A stretch of DNA of 64,000 nucleotides from NCBI GenBank assembly GCA_902586885.1, contig CACIJG010000003.1, positions 1 to 64,000 on the forward strand, given 5' to 3'. The notes under the pieces were generated by a model. The model was not told where the DNA came from, did not search any database, and saw nothing but the letters and a program-made list of their open reading frames with translations. Positions 46,169-54,054 of the stretch are shown here, in pieces (within the stretch, counting starts at the first letter, position 1; every line of letters begins with the position of its first letter). Position numbers and translations under genes: made by a program. The stretch is from an uncultured Alphaproteobacteria bacterium. GTDB lineage: Bacteria > Pseudomonadota > Alphaproteobacteria > Rhodobacterales > Rhodobacteraceae.

Positions 46169-46770
46169 AATGATCTCGCCTTTTCTAAGCTCGGTCTTTT
46201 AAGCAGTCTATCAATATAAGCTTGAACATTAGGCATTTCTGAAATATCTGCCCCAGCATTTTTAGCACCAAAGCAAGCGTGTCCTGTCATTATGTCCGCA
46301 CCGGAAAACTTTCCTGTTAAGTAGTCTCTACCCTCCATACGGTTATTTACATTAGAAAGAATAACTTTCAAAAGTTTCAAGGCTCGAGCGACATTAGTAT
46401 CATTTCTTCTCTCAGGAGGGAGCAAAATAGTTTCTACAACTAAAATATTAACCTGCGGCATTATCGATCCCTCAGCATAGTGAAGCCATTGAAGATACTC
46501 TGGGAAATCATCGTCTTTTGGGGAGGGGGACAACTTACCATCATCATACTTGGCTAGCAGGTATTCTACTATGGCACCTGATTCATAAATTCGGACATCT
46601 CCATCTTCGAGTACAGGGATCCTTCCCATAGGATGAATCTTTTGATACTCAGGAGTTCTCAAAGCCCTATCACCAACGGTGTAGCGCTCAATTTCATATT
46701 TCAAACCTAGTTCATCAAGTAGCCAAGCTATTCTCACCGCTCTAGACTCTGGAGCAAAATATAACTTCAT
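46165..46770 (-). CDS. Glutathione S-transferase-family protein
   Basis: A 201-residue GST with a thioredoxin-like N-domain (APESRAVRIAWLLDELG; IPVLEDGDVRIYESGAI) and a helical C-domain. It could detoxify electrophiles or act as a maleylacetoacetate-type isomerase for the hmgA/fahA pathway, which lacks its own isomerase gene; that is only a possibility. It is the first gene of the minus-strand acyl-CoA run and faces a divergent SDR. Confidence 0.88.
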   Translation of the reverse strand: MKLYFAPESRAVRIAWLLDELGLKYEIERYTVGDRALRTPEYQKIHPMGRIPVLEDGDVRIYESGAIVEYLLAKYDDGKLSPSPKDDDFPEYLQWLHYAEGSIMPQVNILVVETILLPPERRNDTNVARALKLLKVILSNVNNRMEGRDYLTGKFSGADIMTGHACFGAKNAGADISEMPNVQAYIDRLLKRPSLEKARSL

Positions 46771-46826
46771 CTTCTTCTCCTTTTTTTATTAATAGCTAAG
46801 TTTACAATATGAACCGAATCTATCAA

Positions 46827-46870
46827 AACCAAAAATAATATTTTTGGTTGAAAGATTTGATGTACATCAG
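46827..46870. promoter_or_regulatory. 23-bp inverted repeat and FNR-like box in a divergent gap
   Basis: AACCAAAAATA-A-TATTTTTGGTT (46827-46849) is a perfect inverted repeat. TTGAT-GTAC-ATCAG (46857-46870) matches nine of ten bases of the FNR/ANR consensus TTGAT-N4-ATCAA. The two lie between the GST and SDR start codons and could regulate both directions. No regulator gene is visible in the window to match them. Confidence 0.5.
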
Positions 46871-46920
46871 TTAGAAATTTTATTTTAATAATGAGTAAAG
46901 AACGAGAACAGGAGGAAGCA

Positions 46921-47709
46921 ATGAACTTTAATGGTAAGGTGGCAGTGATAACTGGATCATCTGCAGGTATTGGAGCCGAGACAGCAAAAAAAATTACCTC
47001 ATTGGGAGGAAAAGTGACTATCAACTATTCAAAAAGTAGTGATGCGGCTGAGAAAATTGCACACGAATGCTCTCAGCTTGGCGAAAATCCGCTTGTAATA
47101 AAAGCAGATATGTCAAGTGATGATGGCTGTAAAGAACTAATTCAGACTACAATCAAGGAATTTGGGTCTATAAATGTCTTAGTAAATAATGCAGGACGAA
47201 CAAAATTTGCAGATCACTCAGATTTAAACGCTCTAAGTCGAGAAGATTTCGAAACCATAATGGCTTTGAATTTAAATAGTAATTATGAGCTGATAAAACA
47301 TGCAAGACCTCATCTCGCAAAAAATAAAATAAGTAGCATTGTAAATATTTCATCTGTTGCAGGTTTGAGAGGTTTAGGTTCTTCCGTAGCATATGCGGCA
47401 TCCAAGGGAGCTCTAAATTCAATGACGCTAGCTTTATCAAGGTCATTAGGTCCAGATGGCATTCGTGTGAATGCAGTTTGCCCAGGATTTGTTGCAACTG
47501 ACTGGTGGAAAAATAGTCTTGGAGATGAAAAATTTAAAAGGGCAATTGCGGCTTATGAGAAAACTAATCCACTTGGTGAGTGTCCTTCAGCAGAAGATAT
47601 CGTTGGCTCAATACTATTTTTTGCCAGTGATTTGAGTAATCACGTTACTGGGCAGCTTCTAGCTGTAGACGGAGGACTTTTGATCGGAATGCCGTTAAAG
47701 CTAGACTAA
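46921..47709 (+). CDS. Short-chain dehydrogenase/reductase (FabG-like)
   Basis: A 262-residue SDR with TGSSAGIG, NNAGRTKFA, ISSVAGLRG and YAASKGA. ATG 46921 has AGGAGG five bases upstream and is preferred to the ATG at 46891. It is divergent from the GST gene and followed after 63 bases by an FAD oxidoreductase. Confidence 0.9.
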   Translation: MNFNGKVAVITGSSAGIGAETAKKITSLGGKVTINYSKSSDAAEKIAHECSQLGENPLVIKADMSSDDGCKELIQTTIKEFGSINVLVNNAGRTKFADHSDLNALSREDFETIMALNLNSNYELIKHARPHLAKNKISSIVNISSVAGLRGLGSSVAYAASKGALNSMTLALSRSLGPDGIRVNAVCPGFVATDWWKNSLGDEKFKRAIAAYEKTNPLGECPSAEDIVGSILFFASDLSNHVTGQLLAVDGGLLIGMPLKLD

Positions 47710-47772
47710 AAATTAAATTAAAGAGATCTAAAGCCACAAATTAATTTCTCCCTAATATTTGTATGTAAAAAG

Positions 47773-49053
47773 ATGTTAGCAAATTCAGAAAATAACCTTT
47801 GGGAAACTACTTGTAATGAGAAATCAAACTATGGGGCTTTAAAAAACAATGAAACGTCTGATTTAACGATTGTCGGAGGCGGGTTTACAGGCTGTTCTGC
47901 AGCATTAGAGGCAACTAGTTTAGGGGCAAAAGTAACTCTTCTGGAAGCTAACGATATTGGATTTGGTGGCTCCGGTAGAAATGTAGGCTTGGTGAATGCA
48001 GGACTTTGGCTACCCCCTAAAAAAATACTGGAAATATTAGGAAAAAGGCAAGGTCAATCAATAATTTCAGAATTAGGAAAAGCACCTGAATTAGTTTTTT
48101 CTATTATAGAGAAAAATAATATCGACTGCGAGGCACAGAAGCATGGTACTTTGCATTGTGCCCATTCGGGCAAAGGAATGGATTATCTAGCTAAAAGAAA
48201 AGATCAAGCAGATATTTATAATGAACCTATTTCACTTCTTGATAAAAATGAAACAGATCAGAGAACGGGTAGCACAAGCTTTTATGGCGCTCTTTTCGAT
48301 CCTAGAGCTGGTACCATTCAACCTCTTGCTTATTGCAAAGGGCTTGCCCGTGCTGCTGCATCTTTAGGTGCTAGGATCTATACAAATTCAAAAGTAAAAA
48401 AAATAGAAAAAATCAATGGAACCTGGCACGTTCGTACTGAAACGAATACTATAAAAAGCAAGTTATTATTATTAGCCCTGAACGCCTATCAAGACATTGA
48501 AGACAAAAAAATAAGCCAGCAATTCTCAACAGTTTATTACTCACAATTCTCCACAAAACCTCTAAGCTCGAATAAATTGAGCTCTATTCTTCCTCAAAAA
48601 GAGGGTTGCTGGGACACAGCTACCATAATGTCATCCTTTAGAATTGATAAATCGGGAAGATTAATAATTGGAACAATGGGAGCAGCTCAAGGCTTTGGAA
48701 AAAAAATACATTACTCTTGGGCAAAAAAGAAATTACAGTCACTTTTCCCATTTTTACTAGATGTAGAGTTTGACCATATTTGGCAGGGGAAAATAGCTAT
48801 GACCAAAGATCATATACCTAAAATAGTTAACCTGAGAGAAAATGGTCTCAGTTCTTTCGGTTACTCCGGTAGAGGCATAGCACCTGGAACATTGTTTGGC
48901 ACTTCCATGGGGAAAGCTTTAATAACAGGCAATTATTCGTTTCTTCCTATTGATCCTATTCAAAATTATAGGGAAAGTCTTACCAGAGAGAAAACATTTG
49001 CTTTCGAGTTGGGTGCAACAATTAACCATGCAATCCAATCAATAAGATTGTAA
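47773..49053 (+). CDS. FAD-dependent amine/amino-acid oxidoreductase (DAO family, PuuB-like)
   Basis: A 426-residue DAO-fold flavoprotein with the FAD motif IVGGGFTGCSAALEA near residues 34-48, GFGGSGRNVGLVNAG near 69-83 and a C-terminal GYSGRGIAPGTLFG flavin segment. It resembles gamma-glutamylputrescine and related N-methyl amino-acid oxidases. The amine substrate is not clear. It converges with a crotonase gene 9 bases away. Confidence 0.88.
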   Translation: MLANSENNLWETTCNEKSNYGALKNNETSDLTIVGGGFTGCSAALEATSLGAKVTLLEANDIGFGGSGRNVGLVNAGLWLPPKKILEILGKRQGQSIISELGKAPELVFSIIEKNNIDCEAQKHGTLHCAHSGKGMDYLAKRKDQADIYNEPISLLDKNETDQRTGSTSFYGALFDPRAGTIQPLAYCKGLARAAASLGARIYTNSKVKKIEKINGTWHVRTETNTIKSKLLLLALNAYQDIEDKKISQQFSTVYYSQFSTKPLSSNKLSSILPQKEGCWDTATIMSSFRIDKSGRLIIGTMGAAQGFGKKIHYSWAKKKLQSLFPFLLDVEFDHIWQGKIAMTKDHIPKIVNLRENGLSSFGYSGRGIAPGTLFGTSMGKALITGNYSFLPIDPIQNYRESLTREKTFAFELGATINHAIQSIRL

Positions 49054-49062
49054 GAATGTATT

Positions 49063-49905
49063 CTATTTTTTTGTAAAACCAATGTCAGGAAGATCTTTAC
49101 TAACTTTCATTGGAAATTTTGGCTCTCTTTTTTCTAAAAAAGATAAAATTCCCTCTTTAATGTCTGATGATTTTCCCATCTTTTCCATTGCTAAAGAATC
49201 AATCATGTGAGCCTCCATCGGGTGATTAGCACCCAACATTCTCCAGAGCATTTGTCTCGAGAGAGCCACTGATACAGAAGATGTCTTAGATATGAATGTA
49301 TTACCTATTTCTAAGGCTCTATTTATAAGATTATCTTCTTCTACCACCTCAGATACTAGACCATAGTTTAAGGCTTCTTGAGCAGGGAAAACTTTTCCAG
49401 AAAAACACCAATCCAAGGCTTTTGAAATACCCACAATCCGAGGCAAGAACCAACTTGAACAAGCCTCCGGAACAGCCCCCCTTCTTGAAAAAACAAATCC
49501 AAAACGTGCGTTTTTAGAAGCTATTCGTATATCCATTGGAAGCGTCATAGTCACTCCTACTCCAACCGCATCTCCGTTTATTGCGCCAATAATGGGTTTT
49601 TTGGATTCATAGATCCTAAGAGCAACCATACCCCCTCCATCTCTATGGTCTTCGTTAGAGAGTTTGTTTCCTTCCTTCCCATAATTAAATGTATTTGCCC
49701 CGTCATCTAAGTCCGCACCAGCACAAAACGCCTTGCCATTACCAGTAATTACTACCGCTTTGATATCATCATTTTCGTCAGTATAGTCAAAAGCCTTTAT
49801 TAGCTCATCTTGCAGTACACGTGTAAAAGCATTTAGCTTTTCTGGTTTGTTCAGAGTTATAAGAAAAATATTTCCTTTTTTTGATGTTATTATTTCTTTA
49901 TACAT
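49063..49905 (-). CDS. Enoyl-CoA hydratase/isomerase (crotonase)
   Basis: A 280-residue crotonase with KAFCAGADLDDG, GAINGDAVGVGVTMTLPMD and FSRRGAVPEACSSWFLPR, the last being typical of hydratases that keep a Glu in the second catalytic position. It is a single gene, divergent from the coiled-coil gene at 50040. Confidence 0.9.
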   Translation of the reverse strand: MYKEIITSKKGNIFLITLNKPEKLNAFTRVLQDELIKAFDYTDENDDIKAVVITGNGKAFCAGADLDDGANTFNYGKEGNKLSNEDHRDGGGMVALRIYESKKPIIGAINGDAVGVGVTMTLPMDIRIASKNARFGFVFSRRGAVPEACSSWFLPRIVGISKALDWCFSGKVFPAQEALNYGLVSEVVEEDNLINRALEIGNTFISKTSSVSVALSRQMLWRMLGANHPMEAHMIDSLAMEKMGKSSDIKEGILSFLEKREPKFPMKVSKDLPDIGFTKK

Positions 49906-50039
49906 GAAACCCCGATCTATAAGATTAAACTAAAAATTAAAATAATTTTTTGAAAACTTTGTTATTTATTCAATATTATTTAGTATAGTATTATTTGGTA
50001 AGATTTTTTTTGCAATTATTTTAATAGAAGAGGTATAGA

Positions 50040-50774
50040 ATGAATCCTGAAAACAAGACTCAGATACAAGCCAATAGACGGAAAATCTTTGAGTTAGAAG
50101 TGTTAGTGAACCAAAATAAGACAAAAGTTGAAATTTGTCGGGCCTCTATAGAACAAAACTATGCATCAATAATGCGTAATTACAATGCAGCATATATGGG
50201 CAACCATCACTTGGCAAATCAGGAAACGGAAGAAATTTTAAGGAATAGACTGGCTATAATGAGTAACATGATAGCTGAGGAAGACGTAGAAGTAAATTTC
50301 AGAGAGTCAATGAACAATAAGGCTCAGATAGATTTTTTAGAGCATAGATCTTCAGTCAATAAAACAATTCTTGAGGTGAATAGACAACTTAGTGAAGTGA
50401 ATAAGAAGCTTATTGAACTCAACAGGATGATTATGAAAAAAAATGAGGAAACTCTTCAGTTCAATACAGAAAATCTAGCAACTAATCAAAAGTTTCTGGT
50501 AGGAGAATTTCATCCTTCAAAGGCAACAGAAAAAGATAATAAAAAGCGTATTGAACAAAATACGAAAAGATGCAAGAAAATAGAAGAAAACGCTTCAGAA
50601 AATCAAAAGAAAATTATAGAGATACAATCAAAAACACAGACGAATGCAATTGATATCATGAAAAATTCTGTTCAAATCTCTGAAAGAAGAGAGAAAATAA
50701 ACGACCTTCAGGACAAAGTTAATGAAAACCAGCATTCTGTAGCCGAGATGATTTCCATCAAGATTAAGAAATAA
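50040..50774 (+). CDS. Asparagine-ladder coiled-coil protein of unknown function
   Basis: A 244-residue, almost entirely helical protein with no signal peptide or membrane segment. Asn recurs with exact heptad spacing: residues 107, 114, 121, 128, 135, 142 and 149, again at 167, 174, 188, 202, 209 and 230, and at 12, 26, 40 and 47. Such a spaced Asn row usually sits in the core of an oligomeric coiled coil. I know of no named function. AGAGG lies eight bases before the ATG. It stands alone, between a divergent crotonase and a convergent alcohol dehydrogenase. Confidence 0.8.
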   Translation: MNPENKTQIQANRRKIFELEVLVNQNKTKVEICRASIEQNYASIMRNYNAAYMGNHHLANQETEEILRNRLAIMSNMIAEEDVEVNFRESMNNKAQIDFLEHRSSVNKTILEVNRQLSEVNKKLIELNRMIMKKNEETLQFNTENLATNQKFLVGEFHPSKATEKDNKKRIEQNTKRCKKIEENASENQKKIIEIQSKTQTNAIDIMKNSVQISERREKINDLQDKVNENQHSVAEMISIKIKK

Positions 50775-50779
50775 CTCTT

Positions 50780-51787
50780 TTAATTTTCTAGAACTAACCT
50801 ATACCTCGCTTCTCCGCTCTTTAAACGTTCAATGGCTTTGTTTATTTCAGACATTTTGAAAAACTCAACCTCTGGAGTAATCGAGTGAAGATTACAGAAG
50901 TCTAACATTCTTTTCATAGCCTCGGGGCCTCCAACTGGACTCGCAGAAATTGAATTCTGACCACGTAACAAATTAAACATAGATATATTTAGTGGCTCGG
51001 ATAAAAGACCCAGAAAATGTAGTCTTCCCTTAGGACGGAGTGCATTCATGAATAAACTCCACTTTCCCTTAAATGCGTGTCCAGTAAAGAATATATAATC
51101 AAATGATCTTTTTAACTTTTTGAGAGCATCAATATCATCAGAAATTACAACACGATGAGCACCATAACTTTTTGCTTCCTCTATCTTGCTCTCAGAGCCC
51201 GTAATAGCCGTAACTTCACAACCCCAAGCTTTCGCAAACTTTATAGCCATGTGACCAAGTCCACCAATTCCGAATATAGCAATCTTATCGGTCGGCTTAA
51301 TATCATACTGAACAAAAGGGTTGAAAACGGTTATACCGCCACACATTAATGGTCCAGCTGTTCTTGGATCTAATCCATCAGGAACTGGTATAGCACTCAA
51401 ATCCTGCACTCTTACTTTATCTGCAAAACCTCCGTTTCTTCCAACAAATATAGCCACCCTATCTTCACATAAATTATGATCACCGCTATAACAGCATTCA
51501 CATGTTTTACAGTATCCAGCTTGAAAACCAACACCTACCCTTTGACCCACGTGACGATCTTTTACCTGGTCACCTATTGCAGTAATTTTACCAATTACTT
51601 CATGACCAGGAACAAAGGGATACTCATTATTAGAAAAGTCATTGTCTATGTAATGAACATCACTGTAACATAACCCACAATTTTCGATTTCAATGTCGAC
51701 CTCATCGTGACCTATTGATCCTAACTCATATTCGAAAGGTTCCAAAACACCTTTTTCTTTTAATGCCGCATATGCTTTTACTTTCAT
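50780..51787 (-). CDS. Zinc-dependent alcohol dehydrogenase (cinnamyl-type MDR)
   Basis: A 335-residue MDR alcohol dehydrogenase. Catalytic zinc ligands appear in NCGLCYSDVHY and GHEVIGK, and structural zinc in CKTCECCYSGDHNLC. The NADP(H) motif is GIGGLGHMAIKFAK. It reduces aldehydes or oxidises alcohols. It is the last chromosomal gene before the tRNA and island. Confidence 0.93.
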   Translation of the reverse strand: MKVKAYAALKEKGVLEPFEYELGSIGHDEVDIEIENCGLCYSDVHYIDNDFSNNEYPFVPGHEVIGKITAIGDQVKDRHVGQRVGVGFQAGYCKTCECCYSGDHNLCEDRVAIFVGRNGGFADKVRVQDLSAIPVPDGLDPRTAGPLMCGGITVFNPFVQYDIKPTDKIAIFGIGGLGHMAIKFAKAWGCEVTAITGSESKIEEAKSYGAHRVVISDDIDALKKLKRSFDYIFFTGHAFKGKWSLFMNALRPKGRLHFLGLLSEPLNISMFNLLRGQNSISASPVGGPEAMKRMLDFCNLHSITPEVEFFKMSEINKAIERLKSGEARYRLVLEN

Positions 51788-51911
51788 TACTGGCTCCTAT
51801 TTCATAACTTTTCTCAAATCAATTTAATAATAGGGTAAATTAGTGAGATAAAAATTAAAAGATAATTTAAATTGAAAAATTAATTTTTAATTATATTATC
51901 AACCTCGGATC

Positions 51912-52001
51912 GGAGGAGTGGCAGAGTGGTTGAATGCACCGGTCTTGAAAACCGACGAAGGGGCAACTCTTCCGTGGGTTCGAATCCCACCTCCTCCGCC
52001 A
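51912..52001 (+). tRNA. tRNA-Ser(UGA)
   Basis: A 90-base tRNA with acceptor GGAGGAG/CTCCTCC, D-arm region GTGGCAGAGTGG, the anticodon loop CTTGAAA with TGA anticodon, a long variable arm typical of tRNA-Ser, T-arm GTGGG-TTCGAAT-CCCAC, and encoded CCA. The genomic island begins immediately at its 3' end, so it probably served as the integration site. Confidence 0.95.
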
Positions 52002-52047
52002 TCCAATTCCATAAAAGTATTTAAAAACAATATCTTAAGATAATATT

Positions 52048-52083
52048 ATTTTATTGGTCCCCCAATTGGTCCCCCAATAAAAT
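52048..52083 (+). repeat. Tandem 12-bp repeats in an inverted-repeat frame beside tRNA-Ser
   Basis: TTGGTCCCCCAA occurs twice in tandem (52054-52065 and 52066-52077) within outer arms ATTTTATTGG (52048-52057) and CCAATAAAAT (52074-52083). It lies 47 bases after the tRNA. Short repeats of this kind are often seen near tyrosine-recombinase attachment sites at tRNA genes; that link is from memory. No integrase gene is visible in the window. Confidence 0.55.
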
Positions 52084-52124
52084 TTCACTTGAAAAGAAAG
52101 AAGATAACTATTATCTATAAGGAA

Positions 52125-52192
52125 GGCATTTAATTACCAACTTGTACGCCTTGGCATTGGGCCAGAAGTACTAAAGCGGAGGACAACATGAC
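52125..52192 (+). repeat. Repeated gene leader, copy 1
   Basis: A 68-base leader running into the ATG of the 73-residue protein. It shares AACTTGT, GCCTTG, ACTAAAGCGGAG and ACATGAC, in order and with similar spacing, with copy 2 at 52606-52671. It includes the ribosome-binding site. The copies may have arisen by duplication of a cassette or be kept as a regulatory leader. Confidence 0.65.
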
Positions 52193-52409
52193 TTCAATTA
52201 AATTATCAAAAAAAGACCAGGACTTTGCTGATGCAATGGCTTTGAAACTACGTCTCAATCGAGAGAGACTAGCGGAAGAAGAAAAAGAGCGAAAGCTAAT
52301 CGCCGAAGCTGGCGAATTCAGAATGGCGATTGTAAGAGCTGCTATGAAACGCCATCCAGACCTTACTGTCGAAGAGGCGTTAAAAATGATGGATTTCTTT
52401 GGAGCATAA
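52188..52409 (+). CDS. Small charged helical protein, island gene
   Basis: A 73-residue, Lys/Glu/Arg-rich helical protein with no recognised family. It has a strong GGAGG ribosome-binding site supplied by the repeated leader, and its C-terminus ends MKMMDFFGA-like (ALKMMDFFGA). It begins the + strand part of the island 186 bases from the tRNA. The 5-base gap to the next small gene suggests a shared transcript. Confidence 0.6.
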   Translation: MTSIKLSKKDQDFADAMALKLRLNRERLAEEEKERKLIAEAGEFRMAIVRAAMKRHPDLTVEEALKMMDFFGA

Positions 52410-52414
52410 CTAAA

Positions 52415-52582
52415 ATGGGACAAATTATAAAGACTACGTTAGTGACGAGACCAGAACAGTTACCGAAGGTCGAACTGGGTCAAACGTCAATAATATTCGG
52501 GAAGAACTTGTTTGCAAGTTCGGAGAAAAAATCCGAAAAGCCCAAGAAAGTTAAGAAAGGGAGTCAAGCACCTCAAAAATAG
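52415..52582 (+). CDS. 55-residue basic protein, island gene
   Basis: A short frame starting at ATG 52415 with GGAG (52401) upstream; the GGAG overlaps the previous gene's end. The product has a Lys-rich C-terminal half (KKSEKPKKVKKGSQ). No family is recognised. A small hairpin GAACTTG-TTTG-CAAGTTC (52504-52521) lies inside it. GGAGCATAACT, which precedes this gene, recurs right after its stop. Confidence 0.45.
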   Translation: MGQIIKTTLVTRPEQLPKVELGQTSIIFGKNLFASSEKKSEKPKKVKKGSQAPQK

Positions 52583-52605
52583 GAGCATAACTCTTTGCAA
52601 CTATA

Positions 52606-52671
52606 GGCACTTTAATTTCAACTTGTGAGCCTTGCATCAAGCTAAATCACTAAAGCGGAGATACACATGAC
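52606..52671 (+). repeat. Repeated gene leader, copy 2
   Basis: Second copy of the leader at 52125-52192, here before the 137-residue gene. Best conserved are the ribosome-binding part ACTAAAGCGGAG and the start ACATGAC. Confidence 0.65.
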
Positions 52672-53080
52672 AAATATAATTCCATTACCGGAAAGAGAGA
52701 AACAACCTACCCCTCTTCCAAAACAAAGAGTCTTTCACTTGGGCTTTGTTTATCGAGGACCAATGCTCTGTCAAGAAATCCAAGAGGTATATCTGAAACG
52801 ACATGGTAAGAAAGACGATGTTCGAAAGTGGTCCATCGTTACCTATGGCAAATATGATGAGGCAGATACACGGAACTACTCTCTTGAACTGGCTACTTGT
52901 GAAGAAGATGACGTCCCTGAAATGCTTGATGAATGGTACATCCCTGGAGCAGTAACCTTTGAAGAACTAAGGGCTATGGGCTGGGCGTGTGACTTATCAG
53001 AATATACCAGCGCCAAGATATACGATTTCAGTATAGAGGCTGCTAGATTAAAGAGAGAAACTGGGGAATTGAATCCCTAA
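52667..53080 (+). CDS. Acidic hypothetical protein, island gene
   Basis: A 137-residue protein of unknown family. It has a Pro/Lys-rich start and a mixed alpha/beta body with DEADTRNYSLELATCEEDD-like acidic stretch (positions about 60-78). No membrane segment or signal peptide. The ATG sits at the end of the repeated leader (GGAG at 52657). It starts a second cassette of three short genes. Confidence 0.6.
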   Translation: MTNIIPLPEREKQPTPLPKQRVFHLGFVYRGPMLCQEIQEVYLKRHGKKDDVRKWSIVTYGKYDEADTRNYSLELATCEEDDVPEMLDEWYIPGAVTFEELRAMGWACDLSEYTSAKIYDFSIEAARLKRETGELNP

Positions 53081-53093
53081 AATGGAGAATATA

Positions 53094-53252
53094 ATGGAAA
53101 ACGAAAAAAATACTTCGAAGCGACTAATGTTTCTTGAACCTGTTAATGAAAACAGTGACGTAGAGAATTTGCTTGAAAGGCTAATACTTAAACTTGAGGC
53201 ACTAGGCGTTAACGTTATTGACAAAGAAGAGGATAAAAAAGATGAAAGTTAA
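53094..53252 (+). CDS. 52-residue acidic protein, island gene
   Basis: Starts at ATG 53094 with GGAG six bases before it (an in-frame ATG also at 53082). The product has a heptad-like hydrophobic stretch (VENLLERLILKLEALGV) and an acidic/Lys tail; probably a short coiled coil. The next gene starts inside its last codons. No family recognised. Confidence 0.45.
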   Translation: MENEKNTSKRLMFLEPVNENSDVENLLERLILKLEALGVNVIDKEEDKKDES

Positions 53253-53403
53253 GTGGATTGAGCTAACAGAGGATGATCCAATATTTAGAAGTGGGTTTAT
53301 AATTTCGTCACCAAATATAAGGCCACTAAAGAAAGAGATTCCTAACGATAAAAAAAAGAAAGATATAAAAACTAAAATGCAGAACAAAAAAAAGGGGGAT
53401 TAA
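53242..53403 (+). CDS. 53-residue basic protein, island gene
   Basis: Starts at ATG 53242, overlapping the previous gene by 11 bases, with AGAAGAGG upstream. A longer TTG start at 53218 is possible but lacks a good site. The first half is mixed (VKWIELTEDDPIF), the second very Lys-rich. Function unknown. A terminator hairpin overlaps its stop. Confidence 0.45.
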   Translation: MKVKWIELTEDDPIFRSGFIISSPNIRPLKKEIPNDKKKKDIKTKMQNKKKGD

Positions 53404-53411
53404 ATCCCCCC
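53394..53411. terminator. Hairpin between convergent island genes
   Basis: GGGGGAT followed by a TAA-like loop and ATCCCCC, inside an A-run upstream and a T-rich tail downstream, gives a stem usable in both directions. It separates the + strand small-gene cassette from the convergent gene at 53420. Confidence 0.6.
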
Positions 53412-53419
53412 TTGGTTTC

Positions 53420-53764
53420 TTAGTGTAGAGCCTCTTGCTCCGGATGGTTGCCTTTAGAGTAGAGAACCTCAACGCCCATTTTCCTCCTTTCGGCGTTGAA
53501 GATGGATTTCCATATCAATTCGATACCTCTGTACTCAATAACGTCATACCAAACTTCGAATACTCCTAATTCAGAGGTTCGGCTTTTGATGATTTGGAAA
53601 ATCCCATCCAAAACGTTCTTGCCTTTCTTTCTCTCAATAAGCTGACCTATTTCTTTCTTTGAGTAAAAGCTCTCGACGACTGCTGGTGCATAGTAAACTT
53701 CGACCTTTATGTCGTCGATTAGATAGTCACCAAGGACATACGATATTACGTGAAAATTTTTCAT
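53420..53764 (-). CDS. Hypothetical protein, island gene
   Basis: A 114-residue mixed alpha/beta protein without recognised motifs. AAGGAG lies eight bases before ATG 53764, which supports it. It is separated by a 290-base gap from the long minus-strand gene train and may have its own promoter: a TCAGCT/AGCTGA hairpin lies just upstream (53802-53817). Confidence 0.6.
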   Translation of the reverse strand: MKNFHVISYVLGDYLIDDIKVEVYYAPAVVESFYSKKEIGQLIERKKGKNVLDGIFQIIKSRTSELGVFEVWYDVIEYRGIELIWKSIFNAERRKMGVEVLYSKGNHPEQEALH

Positions 53765-54054
53765 GAAAAACTCCTTATATTAAAATGTCAAATAGCAAAC
53801 GTCAGCTTCACAGCTGAACGGCGATTGACACTTTTTTTTAAGGATGAGTTTTATTAAGCTTTTTTGATAAGATTTGCAATCAAAAACAGACATGCTTTAA
53901 TTAAAAAATGAGAAGCTGGAGAGATTAATCACTAAAAGTCTCTTAGAACAAGGGGGTAGGTCAAAACTCTTGCCGCTCTTAAAGCAATGGATAGTGGTCA
54001 CGCAGTTTTTTTTGAAAAACTTTTTTGTATCTTCTTAATATTTTCTATTTTTTT
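53765..54054. other. Gene-free island gap
   Basis: No supported gene. It contains a hairpin (TCAGCT-TCAC-AGCTGA, 53802-53817), a plus-strand TTGACA (53825-53830) without a well-spaced -10, and runs of eight T at 53832 and near 54005. A small transcript on the + strand ending at the second T-run is possible but unproven. Confidence 0.4.

Noticed and set aside
46165..46770. Maleylacetoacetate isomerase proper
   Set aside because: It is a GST-fold protein, but the characteristic SSCSWRVR-like active-site segment is not present and it lies far from hmgA/fahA.
52130..52423. A 97-codon minus-strand frame over the first island gene
   Set aside because: Serine/Ala-rich mirror of the Lys/Glu-rich 73-residue gene, which has a strong leader and ribosome-binding site on the other strand.
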